A stretch of 51,803 nucleotides of DNA, taken from the NCBI GenBank assembly GCA_937927895.1, contig CALGKA010000066.1, positions 1 through 51,803 on the forward strand. The letters run 5' to 3'. The notes under the pieces were generated by a model. It did not search any database. It was not told the origin of the DNA and saw only the letters and a list, made by a program, of their open reading frames with translations. The stretch's first letter is position 1, and each line of letters starts with the position of its first letter. The position numbers and the translations under genes were made by a program. Shown here piece by piece: positions 25,672 to 35,169 of this stretch. Source of the DNA: an uncultured Granulosicoccaceae bacterium (GTDB lineage Bacteria > Pseudomonadota > Gammaproteobacteria > Granulosicoccales > Granulosicoccaceae).

Positions 25672-27684
25672 CTACGACTGAAGGGTCTTTAAATAATGCA
25701 TCGGGCCACCTCTGAACGGTGCAAACCCGGTCCCGAAGATGATCCCTGCGTCTAGAAGGTCATCGTCTTCAACAATACCGTCAGCACTACACGCCTTGCA
25801 CTCATCAAGAAAAGGTTTCATTAACCGTTCAGCAAGCTTATCCAGCTTAGCCTTAGTAGCGGCTTGCTCGGTTTCAGACTCTTCGGCATTGGCCGCATCT
25901 CTTACAGGTTTATCGTTAACCCACCTATAAAAACCATTGCCTGATTTTTTACCAAGGTTACCTGCCTCAACCATCTCTGTTAGACGATCAACCGCCTTGC
26001 TGACATCTTTACCACCGACAGTAGTCACAACACTTTTACAGATATCAAGGCCCACGGTGTCAGCCAGCTCTATTGGCCCCATAGGCATACCGAAGTGGGT
26101 CGCGGCCGCGTCTATATCCTCTTTAGAGACACCCTCATCAAATATATTCATAGCTTCAAGCATATAAGCCGCTAATACTCGATTAACTAAAAAGCCCGGG
26201 CTACTTTTAACCGGCAGCGGAAAGCGACTGATCTGACCACAAAACGCGCTGCCGCGTTCTATCATTTCTTTAGAACTGTTTGCAGCGTACACCACTTCAA
26301 CCAATGGCATTTTGGCAACCGGGTTAAAGAAGTGCAAACCGATTAAACGCGTAGGATCACTTAACACTGAAGAGAGCTCTTCTAATGGTATTGCAGAAGT
26401 ATTGGTAGCCAGTACGGCATGCTCACGCATCTTTGGCTCGATGCTGCGATAAAGCTCTTGCTTAGCTTCTTTGTTTTCGAATATAGCTTCAATGATTACA
26501 TCAGCCCGTGCTACACCCGCGCCTTCTACATCAGGTATTAAGCGCGCGAGTGTCGCCGATGATTCATGCTTACTACGAGCTTTTTTACGAAATAGTTTTT
26601 TAGCCCGCGCCAGTGCAGGTTCAATATATTTCATTTCACGATCTTGCAATGTCACCTCCATGCCGCGTAGTGCACACCAGGCCGCGATATCACCACCCAT
26701 GACGCCTGCACCGACCACATGCACGCGCCTGCATTTGAAATCTCCGCTCTTGCCCAGGCCTTTAAGCCTTTCCATTAAATGGAAAACTCTTTGCAGCCCA
26801 CGCGCCTCATCACTGACCATAAGGTCACCGATTTGCGTTGCCTCGGCCTCAAACATCGCAGTGCGATCATCACGATGCTCTTTCCACAGATCGATAATTT
26901 TATACGGACCGGGGTAATGATCCGGGTTGGCTTTCTTTTTCGTTTTACTGATCATCTGGCTTGCTAATACATTTCTAGCAGGGCCAGAATTAGTTATTTT
27001 GGTAGCAAAAGATGCACCTTTGAATTTTCTATTTTTTATAACCGCACGGCGAGCAGCCCACTTAAGGTTTGCATGAGCGCCAACCACTTCATCAATCATT
27101 CCTAAGCCACGCGCCTGACGTGCCCGATGCATTTTACCGGTTAGTATGGCAGTCATTCCCTTCAAGCCACCTACCCGCTCGGTTAAACGAACAGTCCCAC
27201 CTAGCCCAGGGAGTATGCCAAGTTGAACTTCTGGCAAACCAATACGTGTATCGTCTGCATCGGTGGCGACAATATAATTGCAAGCCAGCGCCAACTCATA
27301 ACCACCACCAAGACAATGACCATCAACAGCGGCGACTGTCGTAAACGGCAACGCTTCAAGCTTGTGAAAAACCGCCTGCCCTTGCAGTACTTTTTCAGTG
27401 ACTGATTTTGCATCGGTGAATTTTTCAAATTCACGGATATCAGCACCCGCTATAAAACCGGCCTCTTTAGCTGAACGAATAATTAGACCTGCCGGCGGGT
27501 TTTCGATCAGGTGATCAAGCACTTGATCAAGCTCTGCCAATGGCTCTTCACCCAGGGTATTGACACGCTCGTCGGCGCGATCCATCAGCAACCAGGCAAT
27601 GCCTTCGGCATCGACAGAAAGCTTCCAATGCTTCAAGCCTGGAAGGGAGTGATCAGTTTGAGTATGTTGTGCAGCACCGAGCAT
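25672..27684 (-). CDS. fadJ: Multifunctional beta-oxidation protein: enoyl-CoA hydratase / 3-hydroxyacyl-CoA dehydrogenase, FadJ type
   Basis: The 670-residue protein has an N-terminal crotonase domain (about 20-200) with GHCLGGGYELALACNY and GLPEVQLGILPGLGGTVRL, containing both catalytic Glu residues. A Rossmann NAD domain follows with VHVVGAGVMGGDIAAWCALR, then IGLHFFNPVAKMPLVEVV with the catalytic His, and C-terminal 3-hydroxyacyl-CoA dehydrogenase repeats. It hydrates enoyl-CoA and oxidises the 3-hydroxyacyl-CoA. It partners with the thiolase encoded downstream. It is somewhat shorter than E. coli FadJ (714 residues). Confidence 0.9.
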   Translation of the reverse strand: MLGAAQHTQTDHSLPGLKHWKLSVDAEGIAWLLMDRADERVNTLGEEPLAELDQVLDHLIENPPAGLIIRSAKEAGFIAGADIREFEKFTDAKSVTEKVLQGQAVFHKLEALPFTTVAAVDGHCLGGGYELALACNYIVATDADDTRIGLPEVQLGILPGLGGTVRLTERVGGLKGMTAILTGKMHRARQARGLGMIDEVVGAHANLKWAARRAVIKNRKFKGASFATKITNSGPARNVLASQMISKTKKKANPDHYPGPYKIIDLWKEHRDDRTAMFEAEATQIGDLMVSDEARGLQRVFHLMERLKGLGKSGDFKCRRVHVVGAGVMGGDIAAWCALRGMEVTLQDREMKYIEPALARAKKLFRKKARSKHESSATLARLIPDVEGAGVARADVIIEAIFENKEAKQELYRSIEPKMREHAVLATNTSAIPLEELSSVLSDPTRLIGLHFFNPVAKMPLVEVVYAANSSKEMIERGSAFCGQISRFPLPVKSSPGFLVNRVLAAYMLEAMNIFDEGVSKEDIDAAATHFGMPMGPIELADTVGLDICKSVVTTVGGKDVSKAVDRLTEMVEAGNLGKKSGNGFYRWVNDKPVRDAANAEESETEQAATKAKLDKLAERLMKPFLDECKACSADGIVEDDDLLDAGIIFGTGFAPFRGGPMHYLKTLQS

Positions 27685-27877
27685 AGTCTTTTGCGCCTTA
27701 AAGTCGCTTGTTTGCTAAAGAATCCGGATCATACTGATCCTGTCCCACTATTTTAGCAGGCATGTGCGTGTTAGTCGTGCAGGGACGGATTATCGCCTCA
27801 TAACAATTGAGCCATCATATTCAGTGACAGAACCGGATACCGTAAATACCCGTACTCAACAGCACTCGATTCGAACG

Positions 27878-29182
27878 CTAGCGATGCGTTTCTGAGATTA
27901 CAATTTTTAGCGCTGACTCGTTAGCCGTTCGCTGATTGCTTGTTTCAACATCTGTCACTTCAGCAAATAGATCTCCCGCCTGCGCTATCGGGTTACCGGT
28001 TTTAGAAATTCTGGCCCCCACAATAACCTTATCAAAGGCGCTTATTTTCATATTCGGAATCATTGCCTGTGCATCACTTAGAGTAACTGTCAGGGGCAGA
28101 TCACTCAGTTGGTGTTTAACTACCGCTAAAGGCATAGGTGGCCCACTGACCGCTTTCGCATAAACAAATAGCGCAGTATCCGCAGGCAGACCATCAGCGA
28201 AACCTTCTTTGACATCTACCTCAACAGTGAGAGCAACATTTGCGGTGTCGGCTTTGGGAGTATCAGCGCCTTGTGTAGACTCACTAACGGCTGCGGCACT
28301 ACTTGCGCCCTCTGTATTTGAGGCACCCAATTGACTCCTTGCGCTGGCAATTAGCTGACCCACTTCACTGGCTGCTTGCTCATCAGCACCTAACAACGGC
28401 AATAATCGGGTCCAGGTAGACACCGCTCCTGCGTGATCACCGCTTTCATTTTGCGCCATACCGTAAAGCCATAAACCTTGAGGGTGATCAGGGGCTTTTT
28501 CAAGCGCACTTTTTAGTAACTCTGACGGCTCGCCAAGAAGACTGCCGTTTTGATTTAACCCAATAGCATCGGCCAGCCGAATTGTTACATCAATGTTGTT
28601 TTCATCAATTTCAAATGACTTGCGTAATGCCTTTTCAGCGTCTTTGTATTGCCCCATGTTCAAGTGTGCGCGACCCAACATAAACCAGGCTGTGGGATCG
28701 TTCGGCTCTTCTTCAAGGTGCTGATTGATACGAGCCACCATCTCCTGCATTGAGGGCGCTTGTTGCTGTTGAGCAACCGGAGCTCTATTGGCTGGATCAA
28801 TAGCCGCCGGTGTTCCAAGTGATAAGTACAATACACCCGCCGCTAATGGGAACACTACTGCCAACGGCCACAATAACCATTGGCCTGTGTTTTTATCAGT
28901 AATGTGGGCAACGCTTGTATCGTGAATGGCCTTATCTTCAGGGGCGATATCACGAGCAAGGTCCATTTCTATACGCGCGATTTCATCGTCGTATTCTGCA
29001 GCCGTTATCTCGCCTGCATTCAGACGGTTTTTAAAATCACTTGCCTGCGCCTTGGCAATCGCCACATTGGTTTCAGTTCGGCTAGCCACCACCGCTGCCT
29101 CTTCGTGACGACGAAAAACAGGAAGTAAAAGCGCGAGCGTAGAAATAACAAGCAATGCTGCTAGTAGAAAAAAAAGAGCCAA
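27878..29182 (-). CDS. ccmI: Cytochrome c biogenesis protein CcmI (CycH)
   Basis: The 434-residue protein has an N-terminal membrane helix (ALFFLLAALLVISTLALLLP), the typical AGEITAAEYDDEIARIE region, a second membrane segment (about 105-122), TPR repeats (about 150-290; PTAWFMLGRAHLNMGQYKDAEKA split over two helices) and a C-terminal domain ending in ISETHR. CcmI holds apocytochrome c for the haem lyase. It is the last gene of the ccm operon and starts 11 bases after ccmH ends. Confidence 0.9.
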   Translation of the reverse strand: MALFFLLAALLVISTLALLLPVFRRHEEAAVVASRTETNVAIAKAQASDFKNRLNAGEITAAEYDDEIARIEMDLARDIAPEDKAIHDTSVAHITDKNTGQWLLWPLAVVFPLAAGVLYLSLGTPAAIDPANRAPVAQQQQAPSMQEMVARINQHLEEEPNDPTAWFMLGRAHLNMGQYKDAEKALRKSFEIDENNIDVTIRLADAIGLNQNGSLLGEPSELLKSALEKAPDHPQGLWLYGMAQNESGDHAGAVSTWTRLLPLLGADEQAASEVGQLIASARSQLGASNTEGASSAAAVSESTQGADTPKADTANVALTVEVDVKEGFADGLPADTALFVYAKAVSGPPMPLAVVKHQLSDLPLTVTLSDAQAMIPNMKISAFDKVIVGARISKTGNPIAQAGDLFAEVTDVETSNQRTANESALKIVISETHR

Positions 29183-29193
29183 TGGGTTTCCGT

Positions 29194-29691
29194 CTATTCT
29201 TGCGAGTCGAGCAGATCACGAGCACGTTTCAGTGCCGCAGTATCTGGTTGGTTGGTAGTCACAGTGGGCTTTCTTTTGGCCGAACGCCAGACAATGAAAA
29301 CACCTACTAAAAGCAAAATGGCAGGCCCTAACCAGAGCACTAAAGTACGCGCTGTTAATCGTGGTTTATACAGTACAAACTCACCGTAGCGCTGCACCAT
29401 AAAGTCTGTAATTTCAGATTTATCCTGACCCGCTTCAATCATGGTGAATATTTCACGTCGCAGATCAACCGCCAGCTCCGCTTGAGAATCTGCAATATTC
29501 TGGTTCTGACACACTAAGCAGCGCAGCTCAGCTACTAAGGTATCAAACAGTGCTTTGTCTTTCGCGTTTGCAAAATCACGTTGTTCAAAAGCGTGAACGG
29601 TAAAAGCCATTAGTAATAAACAAGGCAATACAAAAAACACCATTAAAGGCTTGTTGTGTTGCAGCGTGCATTGCTGCTTTAAGTGGGGCAT
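29194..29691 (-). CDS. ccmH: Cytochrome c-type biogenesis protein CcmH
   Basis: The 165-residue membrane-anchored thiol protein carries LRCLVCQNQ (Cys58 and Cys61), the defining CcmH/NrfF motif for reducing apocytochrome CXXCH cysteines. A hydrophobic segment at about 17-35 and a C-terminal membrane helix (about 115-133) flank the periplasmic domain. The start overlaps the ccmG stop as TAATG at 29691, which supports this start over the internal Met17. Confidence 0.92.
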   Translation of the reverse strand: MPHLKQQCTLQHNKPLMVFFVLPCLLLMAFTVHAFEQRDFANAKDKALFDTLVAELRCLVCQNQNIADSQAELAVDLRREIFTMIEAGQDKSEITDFMVQRYGEFVLYKPRLTARTLVLWLGPAILLLVGVFIVWRSAKRKPTVTTNQPDTAALKRARDLLDSQE

Positions 29692-30218
29692 TAGCTTTCA
29701 GCCTTAAGTTTTGCAACCAGTGGCAAAATAGTATTTTGCAGATCCGCTGGAGTTAGCGGCCCAATGTGTTTATCTCGAACGATGCCTTGCTTATCAACCA
29801 CAAATGTTTCTGGTGCGCCGTAAAATCCCCAGTCAATACCAATTCGGCCAGATTGATCTACTGCCGTGAAAACGTAGGGATCCCCCAACTGATCTAACCA
29901 GCGTATGGCAAGGTCATTTTCGTCTTTGTAGTTGAGACCAATAATATCAACCACATCCCGCTTTGCCAGCTCTACTAACAACGGGTGTTCAACCCGACAA
30001 GCGGCACACCACGTACCCCAAATATTAAACAACCAAACCTTGCCTTTCATTTGAGCAGGTGTAAAAACTGTGTTTTCGTCACCGAGCACAGGCAATGAAA
30101 ACTCCGGGGCCGGCTGCCCGATCAGTGGCGAAGGAACAAACCGCGGGTCATTATCGAGGCCCTTGTATAGAAAAACACCAATAACAACACAGACGATTAA
30201 TGGAAGGACATACTTCAT
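29691..30218 (-). CDS. ccmG: Thiol:disulfide interchange protein CcmG (DsbE)
   Basis: The 175-residue membrane-anchored thioredoxin-fold protein has an N-terminal helix (4-19) and the active site WCAAC (Cys71, Cys74) in FNIWGTWCAACRVEHP. The cis-Pro loop is FYGAPETFVVD. It keeps apocytochrome cysteines or CcmH reduced in the periplasm. Its start overlaps the ccmF stop by 4 bases and its stop overlaps ccmH. Confidence 0.92.
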   Translation of the reverse strand: MKYVLPLIVCVVIGVFLYKGLDNDPRFVPSPLIGQPAPEFSLPVLGDENTVFTPAQMKGKVWLFNIWGTWCAACRVEHPLLVELAKRDVVDIIGLNYKDENDLAIRWLDQLGDPYVFTAVDQSGRIGIDWGFYGAPETFVVDKQGIVRDKHIGPLTPADLQNTILPLVAKLKAES

Positions 30219-32221
30219 GATTGCTGTGTACCGCTCAATACATTGCTCTTCACATTGCTCTCCTTAGTCGCCATTGCATTTTGTGTCACACGACTCGGCA
30301 CTCGCCGATAGCGCTTATCCATAACAGCAAGCAAACCACCAAAAGCCATAAAGAGCGCTCCAAGCCAGATCCAACGTACGAAAGGTTTATAGTAAATACG
30401 CATGCTCCAGGCTTCAGGGCTTAATGATTCACCTAACGCAAAAAAGAGATCACGAGTAAAACCTGCATCTATAGCCGCTTCGGTCATGATTCCCATTTGG
30501 CTGTTGTAGTCACGCTTTTGTGCCGCCAGCGTGGCAATATCAATTCCATCACGCTGCACAATCAATGTGCCTTCCTCAGCAATGTAGTTAGGCCCATTCA
30601 CCATTGCGACACCCTTAAAGGTGAAATCATAACCTGCAAGACTAACCGTTTCACCCTTATCCATACGTAGGTCTTTTTCAATGCTGTAGAGCGACGTTAA
30701 GCTAACGCCCACGCAAAAAACAGCTATACCGATATGCCCTAACGTCATACCCCAGAAACCTGCCGGTATTTTAGTCAGTGAAAACAGTTTGTTTTGTCTG
30801 TTCTTTACGCGTTCGAACACACCTTGTAGTGCAGTAGTGGTCACCCACAGTGCCAAACCTATACCCAGCGCTGCACCAAACTTAAATGAACCCATTAAGA
30901 ACGGCAGTGTAAAAGCACCGACCACACTTACCACCATCGCCCAACGCAGGCGCTTTAAGATGCCACGAACGCTATCTTTTTTCCAACGGCTCAGTGCTGC
31001 CACACCAACGACCACTGCCACCAACGCACCCAATGGAATAAATATGGCGTTAAACCATGGTGCACCGACAGACAATTTTTTAAGCCCCATGGCGTCTATA
31101 AACAAAGGGTATAAAGTGCCTAATAATACGCTCGCACAAATCACAACCATTGCTACGTTATTAAACAACAGTGCCGATTCACGTGATTCAACTTCGTACT
31201 GTGCCTCACTTGCAAGCCGCGGCGCTCGCCACGCATAAAGCACCAATGAAGTACCAACCACCAGCGCTAAAAACCCGAGTATGAATTTCCCTCGTTCAGG
31301 ATCATTGGCAAACGCATGCACTGAGGTAAGTACCCCGGAACGTACCAAAAAGGTACCAAGCAAACTGAGTGAGAAAGCAGTGACGGCAAGTAGTACCGTC
31401 CAGGCTTTAAATGCACCACGCTTTTCAGTGGCCGCTAATGAGTGAATTAACGCAGTACCCACTAGCCACGGCATAAACGATGCGTTCTCTACCGGATCCC
31501 AAAACCACCAGCCGCCCCAGCCGAGTTCGTAGTAAGCCCACCAACTGCCAAGTGCGATACCTACGGTTAAAAATACCCACGCAATGTTTGTCCAGGGGCG
31601 CATCCATTTGGCCCATGCCATATCGAGTCGACCACCAATAAGTGCCGCTACAGCAAAGGCAAAGGCCACTGAGAATCCAACGTAGCCCATGTACAACATC
31701 GGTGGGTGCACTGCGAGACCGAAGTCCTGCAGCAGTGGGTTTAAGGCATCGCCGTCTAAAGGTGCGGGCAGTAATCGGTCGAAAGGGTTAGAGGTGTACA
31801 ACACAAACAATGTAAAGCCGACACTGATCATGCCCAGGATAGATAAAACCCTGGCGACCATTGGCAACGGAATACCACGGCTATACACACTAACCGCTGC
31901 CGTCCATACAGCAAGTATTAACAACCACAACAATAATGAACCCTCGTGCGAGCCCCACACACCAGAGATTTTGTAGATAAGCGGCTGAGTTAAATTCGAG
32001 GTACTAGCAACATAGCCAACTGAAAAATCATTCACAACAAAAGAGTAAGTTAATACAGCGTACGATACACCGACTAACAAAAGCTGCACCCGTGACGCAG
32101 GTCGCGCCAATGCCATCCAACTATATTGACCGGTAAAACTGCCAATCATAGGGACCACTGACAGCACACCCGCCGTACATAAGGCGAGTATCAGTGCGAA
32201 GTGTCCAATCTCTGGAATCAT
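30215..32221 (-). CDS. ccmF: Haem lyase subunit CcmF
   Basis: The 668-residue polytopic membrane protein contains the WWD haem-handling domain (GWGGWWFWDPVENASFMPWL) and the CcmF hallmark VWGSHEGSLLLWLLIL near the N-terminus. A C-terminal periplasmic domain (about 525-625) precedes the last helix. CcmF takes haem from holo-CcmE and attaches it to CXXCH. The gene overlaps ccmE and ccmG by 4 bases each. Confidence 0.95.
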   Translation of the reverse strand: MIPEIGHFALILALCTAGVLSVVPMIGSFTGQYSWMALARPASRVQLLLVGVSYAVLTYSFVVNDFSVGYVASTSNLTQPLIYKISGVWGSHEGSLLLWLLILAVWTAAVSVYSRGIPLPMVARVLSILGMISVGFTLFVLYTSNPFDRLLPAPLDGDALNPLLQDFGLAVHPPMLYMGYVGFSVAFAFAVAALIGGRLDMAWAKWMRPWTNIAWVFLTVGIALGSWWAYYELGWGGWWFWDPVENASFMPWLVGTALIHSLAATEKRGAFKAWTVLLAVTAFSLSLLGTFLVRSGVLTSVHAFANDPERGKFILGFLALVVGTSLVLYAWRAPRLASEAQYEVESRESALLFNNVAMVVICASVLLGTLYPLFIDAMGLKKLSVGAPWFNAIFIPLGALVAVVVGVAALSRWKKDSVRGILKRLRWAMVVSVVGAFTLPFLMGSFKFGAALGIGLALWVTTTALQGVFERVKNRQNKLFSLTKIPAGFWGMTLGHIGIAVFCVGVSLTSLYSIEKDLRMDKGETVSLAGYDFTFKGVAMVNGPNYIAEEGTLIVQRDGIDIATLAAQKRDYNSQMGIMTEAAIDAGFTRDLFFALGESLSPEAWSMRIYYKPFVRWIWLGALFMAFGGLLAVMDKRYRRVPSRVTQNAMATKESNVKSNVLSGTQQS

Positions 32222-32688
32222 TGCATTTGCACCGTATCAGAGCCGAAGTGCTTGCCGGCTTTGTCTTTTTGTTTTTGCAGCGCATCAGCGACTTCAGGCG
32301 GCATGTAGTTTTCGTCGTGCTTGGCGAGTACCTTGTTGGCAATAAACACACCGTTTTCATCCAGCTTGCCGACACTCACAGTACCCTGCCCTTCACGAAA
32401 TAAGTCGGGCAGTATTCCAGTGTAGCGCACGGGAATAGTTTCACCGTTATCAGTTAAATCAAACGCCACCGTAAGGCCATCACCAATTCGCTCGACACTA
32501 TTCGCCGCCACCAAACCACCCACTTTAAATTCAGCCCCCTCAGGTACTAAACCCGCCACTACTTCACTCGGTGAAAAAAATAGCTGAATGTTACTACTGA
32601 ACGCCTTCAAGAGAAGTGCAGAAGCGACCCCAACTGCTGCCACCATGAGTGTTACTAAGATTAGTTTTTGTTTTCTTTTCGGGTGCAT
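32218..32688 (-). CDS. ccmE: Haem chaperone CcmE
   Basis: The 156-residue protein has one N-terminal membrane helix (about 9-27), an OB-fold periplasmic domain and the haem-binding site LAKHDENYMPPEV, with His124 as the covalent haem ligand and Tyr128 as the axial ligand. It ferries haem from CcmABCD to CcmF. The gene starts 44 bases after ccmD. Confidence 0.95.
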   Translation of the reverse strand: MHPKRKQKLILVTLMVAAVGVASALLLKAFSSNIQLFFSPSEVVAGLVPEGAEFKVGGLVAANSVERIGDGLTVAFDLTDNGETIPVRYTGILPDLFREGQGTVSVGKLDENGVFIANKVLAKHDENYMPPEVADALQKQKDKAGKHFGSDTVQMQ

Positions 32689-32732
32689 TCTATGTTCAGT
32701 TTTGTGTTGTCTGTAGGCAAACTTAACGGGTC

Positions 32733-32891
32733 TTAAGACTCGGTACTACTGTGCTGACGCTTAAGCCTGGAAATCACTTTTTTTCTTTGCGAAAGTGTTG
32801 CGTACACGTTAGCAAGCATAACGATTGCGGTTAACGCAAACGATGGCCAAACATACATGGCATAGCCACCCATAGCGAAAAACTCACTCAT
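32733..32891 (-). CDS. ccmD: Haem exporter accessory protein CcmD
   Basis: This 52-residue gene reads MSEFFAMGGYAMYVWPSFAL, then a hydrophobic helix (TAIVMLANVYATL) and a basic tail with QRKKVISRLKR. This is the usual CcmD layout: the GGYAxYVW motif, one membrane helix and positive residues. Its ATG overlaps the ccmC stop (ATGA at 32888-32891), and it lies between ccmC and ccmE as in other System I operons. CcmD helps release holo-CcmE from CcmABC. Confidence 0.92.
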   Translation of the reverse strand: MSEFFAMGGYAMYVWPSFALTAIVMLANVYATLSQRKKVISRLKRQHSSTES

Positions 32892-33631
32892 AATCGATTC
32901 TCTTTAACTCGTTCACGCACCCAGGCTGAGTTGGCTTCCCGCTCTAGAATTACGTTGCGGGTTTTAGTTAACATAACAACCAAGTAGTACACTTTAAAGC
33001 CCAATGCCATTAATAAGAGTGGAATTAACATACTAATATGTATAGACGGTGTGCCTATTTTGGCTATAGACGCCGGCTGGTGCAATGTATTCCACCATTC
33101 CACAGAGTAGTGAATGATGGGAATATTCACCACACCCACCAACGCCAGAATTGCCGCTGCACGCGCCGCCGTAGACTTATTATCTATTGAAGATCGCAAC
33201 GCCATATAGCCAATGTAAATAAACAGCAAAATTAGTTCAGAGGTAAGCCTGGCATCCCACTCCCACCAAGTACCCCACATAGGCTTGCCCCACAAAGAGC
33301 CAGTTGCTAAAGCCAAAAAGGTAAACGACGCACCCAGAGGCGCCGAGACTTGCGCAACTATATCGGCAAGTTTCATTTTCCAGACTAGAAACAGCAGACT
33401 ACAAAATGCCATCACCATATAGATAAATAGGCTCATCCATGCTGCTGGCACGTGAACATATATAATTCGGTAGCTTTCACCTTGCTCGTAATCAGTAGGT
33501 GCCACAAACAAACCGCGATACAGCCCCACCGCCAACAGTATTGCGCAGGCCACCGCCAACAACGGCGTTAGGATTTCCGCCAGCCGGTAGAAATTTTTGG
33601 TTGATGCAAGCTTGTGAAACCAACGAAACAT
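32888..33631 (-). CDS. ccmC: Haem exporter / haem handling protein CcmC
   Basis: The 247-residue protein has six predicted membrane helices and the WWD-domain sequence MWGTWWEWDARLTSELILL, with conserved His residues in YVHVPAAWMS and IHYSVEWWNTLHQP. CcmC loads haem onto CcmE. An AGGA Shine-Dalgarno sequence precedes the ATG. A 180-bp gap to ccmB upstream interrupts the otherwise overlapping operon. Confidence 0.95.
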   Translation of the reverse strand: MFRWFHKLASTKNFYRLAEILTPLLAVACAILLAVGLYRGLFVAPTDYEQGESYRIIYVHVPAAWMSLFIYMVMAFCSLLFLVWKMKLADIVAQVSAPLGASFTFLALATGSLWGKPMWGTWWEWDARLTSELILLFIYIGYMALRSSIDNKSTAARAAAILALVGVVNIPIIHYSVEWWNTLHQPASIAKIGTPSIHISMLIPLLLMALGFKVYYLVVMLTKTRNVILEREANSAWVRERVKENRL

Positions 33632-33811
33632 AAAGGTCCTGATTACTTCAAAATAGGTTAAGCCAACAGGCGGTAACCGCTATGGTACCTCAAGACTACG
33701 CCGGGCGGCAGCTGTCCGGCAGTATGCCGAACCACAGTATGACAATACCCGCAGCGTATAGTTTGCAACGGTAAAAAATAGTTTTCTAAGGTGCGCGACC
33801 AGCACACAAGA
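33632..33811. other. 180-bp non-coding gap inside the ccm operon
   Basis: Most neighbouring ccm genes overlap or nearly touch, but ccmB and ccmC are separated here. The gap holds a small GCGGT-A-ACCGC palindrome (33670-33680) and a GCCGG/CCGGC stem (33700-33704 with 33716-33720). I see no convincing promoter and no small gene. Confidence 0.4.
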
Positions 33812-34483
33812 TTAGCTCTCAGCGCTGATTCGAAGCGATGCCGCCACCGCCAACGGCGCCAACGCCAGCGCTAGAAAAAACAGACCGCCCAATAGCGATA
33901 ATTGCGCGCCAATAGCAAAACCACCAGCCGCGGCTGCCACACAACTACTGCCAAATATCAGCACAGGGATAAACAAAGGCAACACCAACAAGGGCAGCAA
34001 CACCCCTCCACGGCGAAGACCAACGGTCAGCGCTGCGCCAATCGCACCAATCAAACTGAGCGTTAATGTCCCAAGCACTAGCGATGCCAGCAGCGCTGGA
34101 ATCGCCTGTAATTTTAGCTGTAATAACAAGGCCAGCAGTGGCGATAACAGTACCAACGGCAATCCAGCCACTAACCAATGGGTAAGCACTTTAGCCAGCA
34201 CCAATACCGACAGTGGCTGTGGACTGAGCAATAACTGCTCTATTGAACCGTCGTCGAAGTCATCACGGAACAAGCCATCAAGGCCCAACAATGTTGCCAG
34301 CAGTGCCGCCACCCAAATCACCCCTGGCGCGATCTCGCTAAGCAAGCTGCCATCCGGGCCAATGCCAATAGGAAAAAGCGTAACCACAATGACAAAAAAC
34401 ACCAACGGGTTCAGCCAGTCACTGCGGCGGCGCATGGCAAGCGTTAAATCCCGCTTCAACAACGTTATAAAAGCGCCACCCAT
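33812..34483 (-). CDS. ccmB: Haem exporter membrane subunit CcmB
   Basis: The 223-residue polytopic protein begins with LLKRDLTLAMRRRSDWLNPLVFF, the CcmB N-terminal pattern, and has six hydrophobic segments. It is the permease of the CcmAB ABC transporter that drives release of holo-CcmE. Its start overlaps the ccmA stop as TAATG at 34483. Confidence 0.93.
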   Translation of the reverse strand: MGGAFITLLKRDLTLAMRRRSDWLNPLVFFVIVVTLFPIGIGPDGSLLSEIAPGVIWVAALLATLLGLDGLFRDDFDDGSIEQLLLSPQPLSVLVLAKVLTHWLVAGLPLVLLSPLLALLLQLKLQAIPALLASLVLGTLTLSLIGAIGAALTVGLRRGGVLLPLLVLPLFIPVLIFGSSCVAAAAGGFAIGAQLSLLGGLFFLALALAPLAVAASLRISAES

Positions 34484-35106
34484 TAGCTAGTCAACGCAAG
34501 CGTTTGAACCGGATGACTGGATATTTCCAGTGCCTGATGAGTCGAATACACCACACTGCCACCTGCACTAACATGCTGTTCGATCAAACCACCTACCAAG
34601 GCGCGGCCATGCGCATCCAATGCAGTTAAAGGTTCATCTAAGATCCAAAGCACAGCTTTACTAAGCAATACACGCGCAAGCACAACACGCCGGCGCTGCC
34701 CTGCAGATAGCACTTTACAGGCTAAATCTGATCGACCCGTAAAACCCGTTTCCTCTAAAGCGTATTCGCACTCGGCTCTTGTGGCTGTGTGATCCGTTAA
34801 GGTGCACTGAAGATTCTCAATAGCGGTTAGATCCCCCTTTAAGCCATCAGCATGGCCTGCAAAACACATTTCAGCAAAGTAATCTTCACGAGCTGCCGGC
34901 AGCAGCTTACCGCGCCACGAGATCTCGCCTTTATCTAGCGGTATCAAGCTGCACATTGCCCGGAGCAAAGTGGTTTTGCCAGAACCGTTATCGCCCTGCA
35001 ACTGAAACAACATACCAGCGCTTATCGTAAAACTCTTATTTTCGATTAAGGTCAGTTCACCACGACTCACACAAATATCTTTAGCTTGCAGCAATGCCTC
35101 AGTCAT
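34483..35106 (-). CDS. ccmA: Haem exporter ATP-binding subunit CcmA
   Basis: The 207-residue ABC ATPase has Walker A LQGDNGSGKTTLLRAM, the signature LSAGQRRRVVLARV and Walker B LWILDEPLTALDAHGR. The slightly altered signature SAGQRRR in place of SGGQ is common in CcmA. It is first of the ccm genes and starts 63 bases after batD ends, so it may be read through from the Bat operon. Confidence 0.95.
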   Translation of the reverse strand: MTEALLQAKDICVSRGELTLIENKSFTISAGMLFQLQGDNGSGKTTLLRAMCSLIPLDKGEISWRGKLLPAAREDYFAEMCFAGHADGLKGDLTAIENLQCTLTDHTATRAECEYALEETGFTGRSDLACKVLSAGQRRRVVLARVLLSKAVLWILDEPLTALDAHGRALVGGLIEQHVSAGGSVVYSTHQALEISSHPVQTLALTS

Positions 35107-35169
35107 TTAAATTCAGTCCCTACAACCATAGCCGCAAAATTCCGACGGCTTATTCGTGACCACAAAACA

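Noticed and set aside
25672-25930. Plus-strand frames opposite the end of fadJ
   Set aside because: Shadows of a well-supported gene with Ser/Ala-rich mirror composition.
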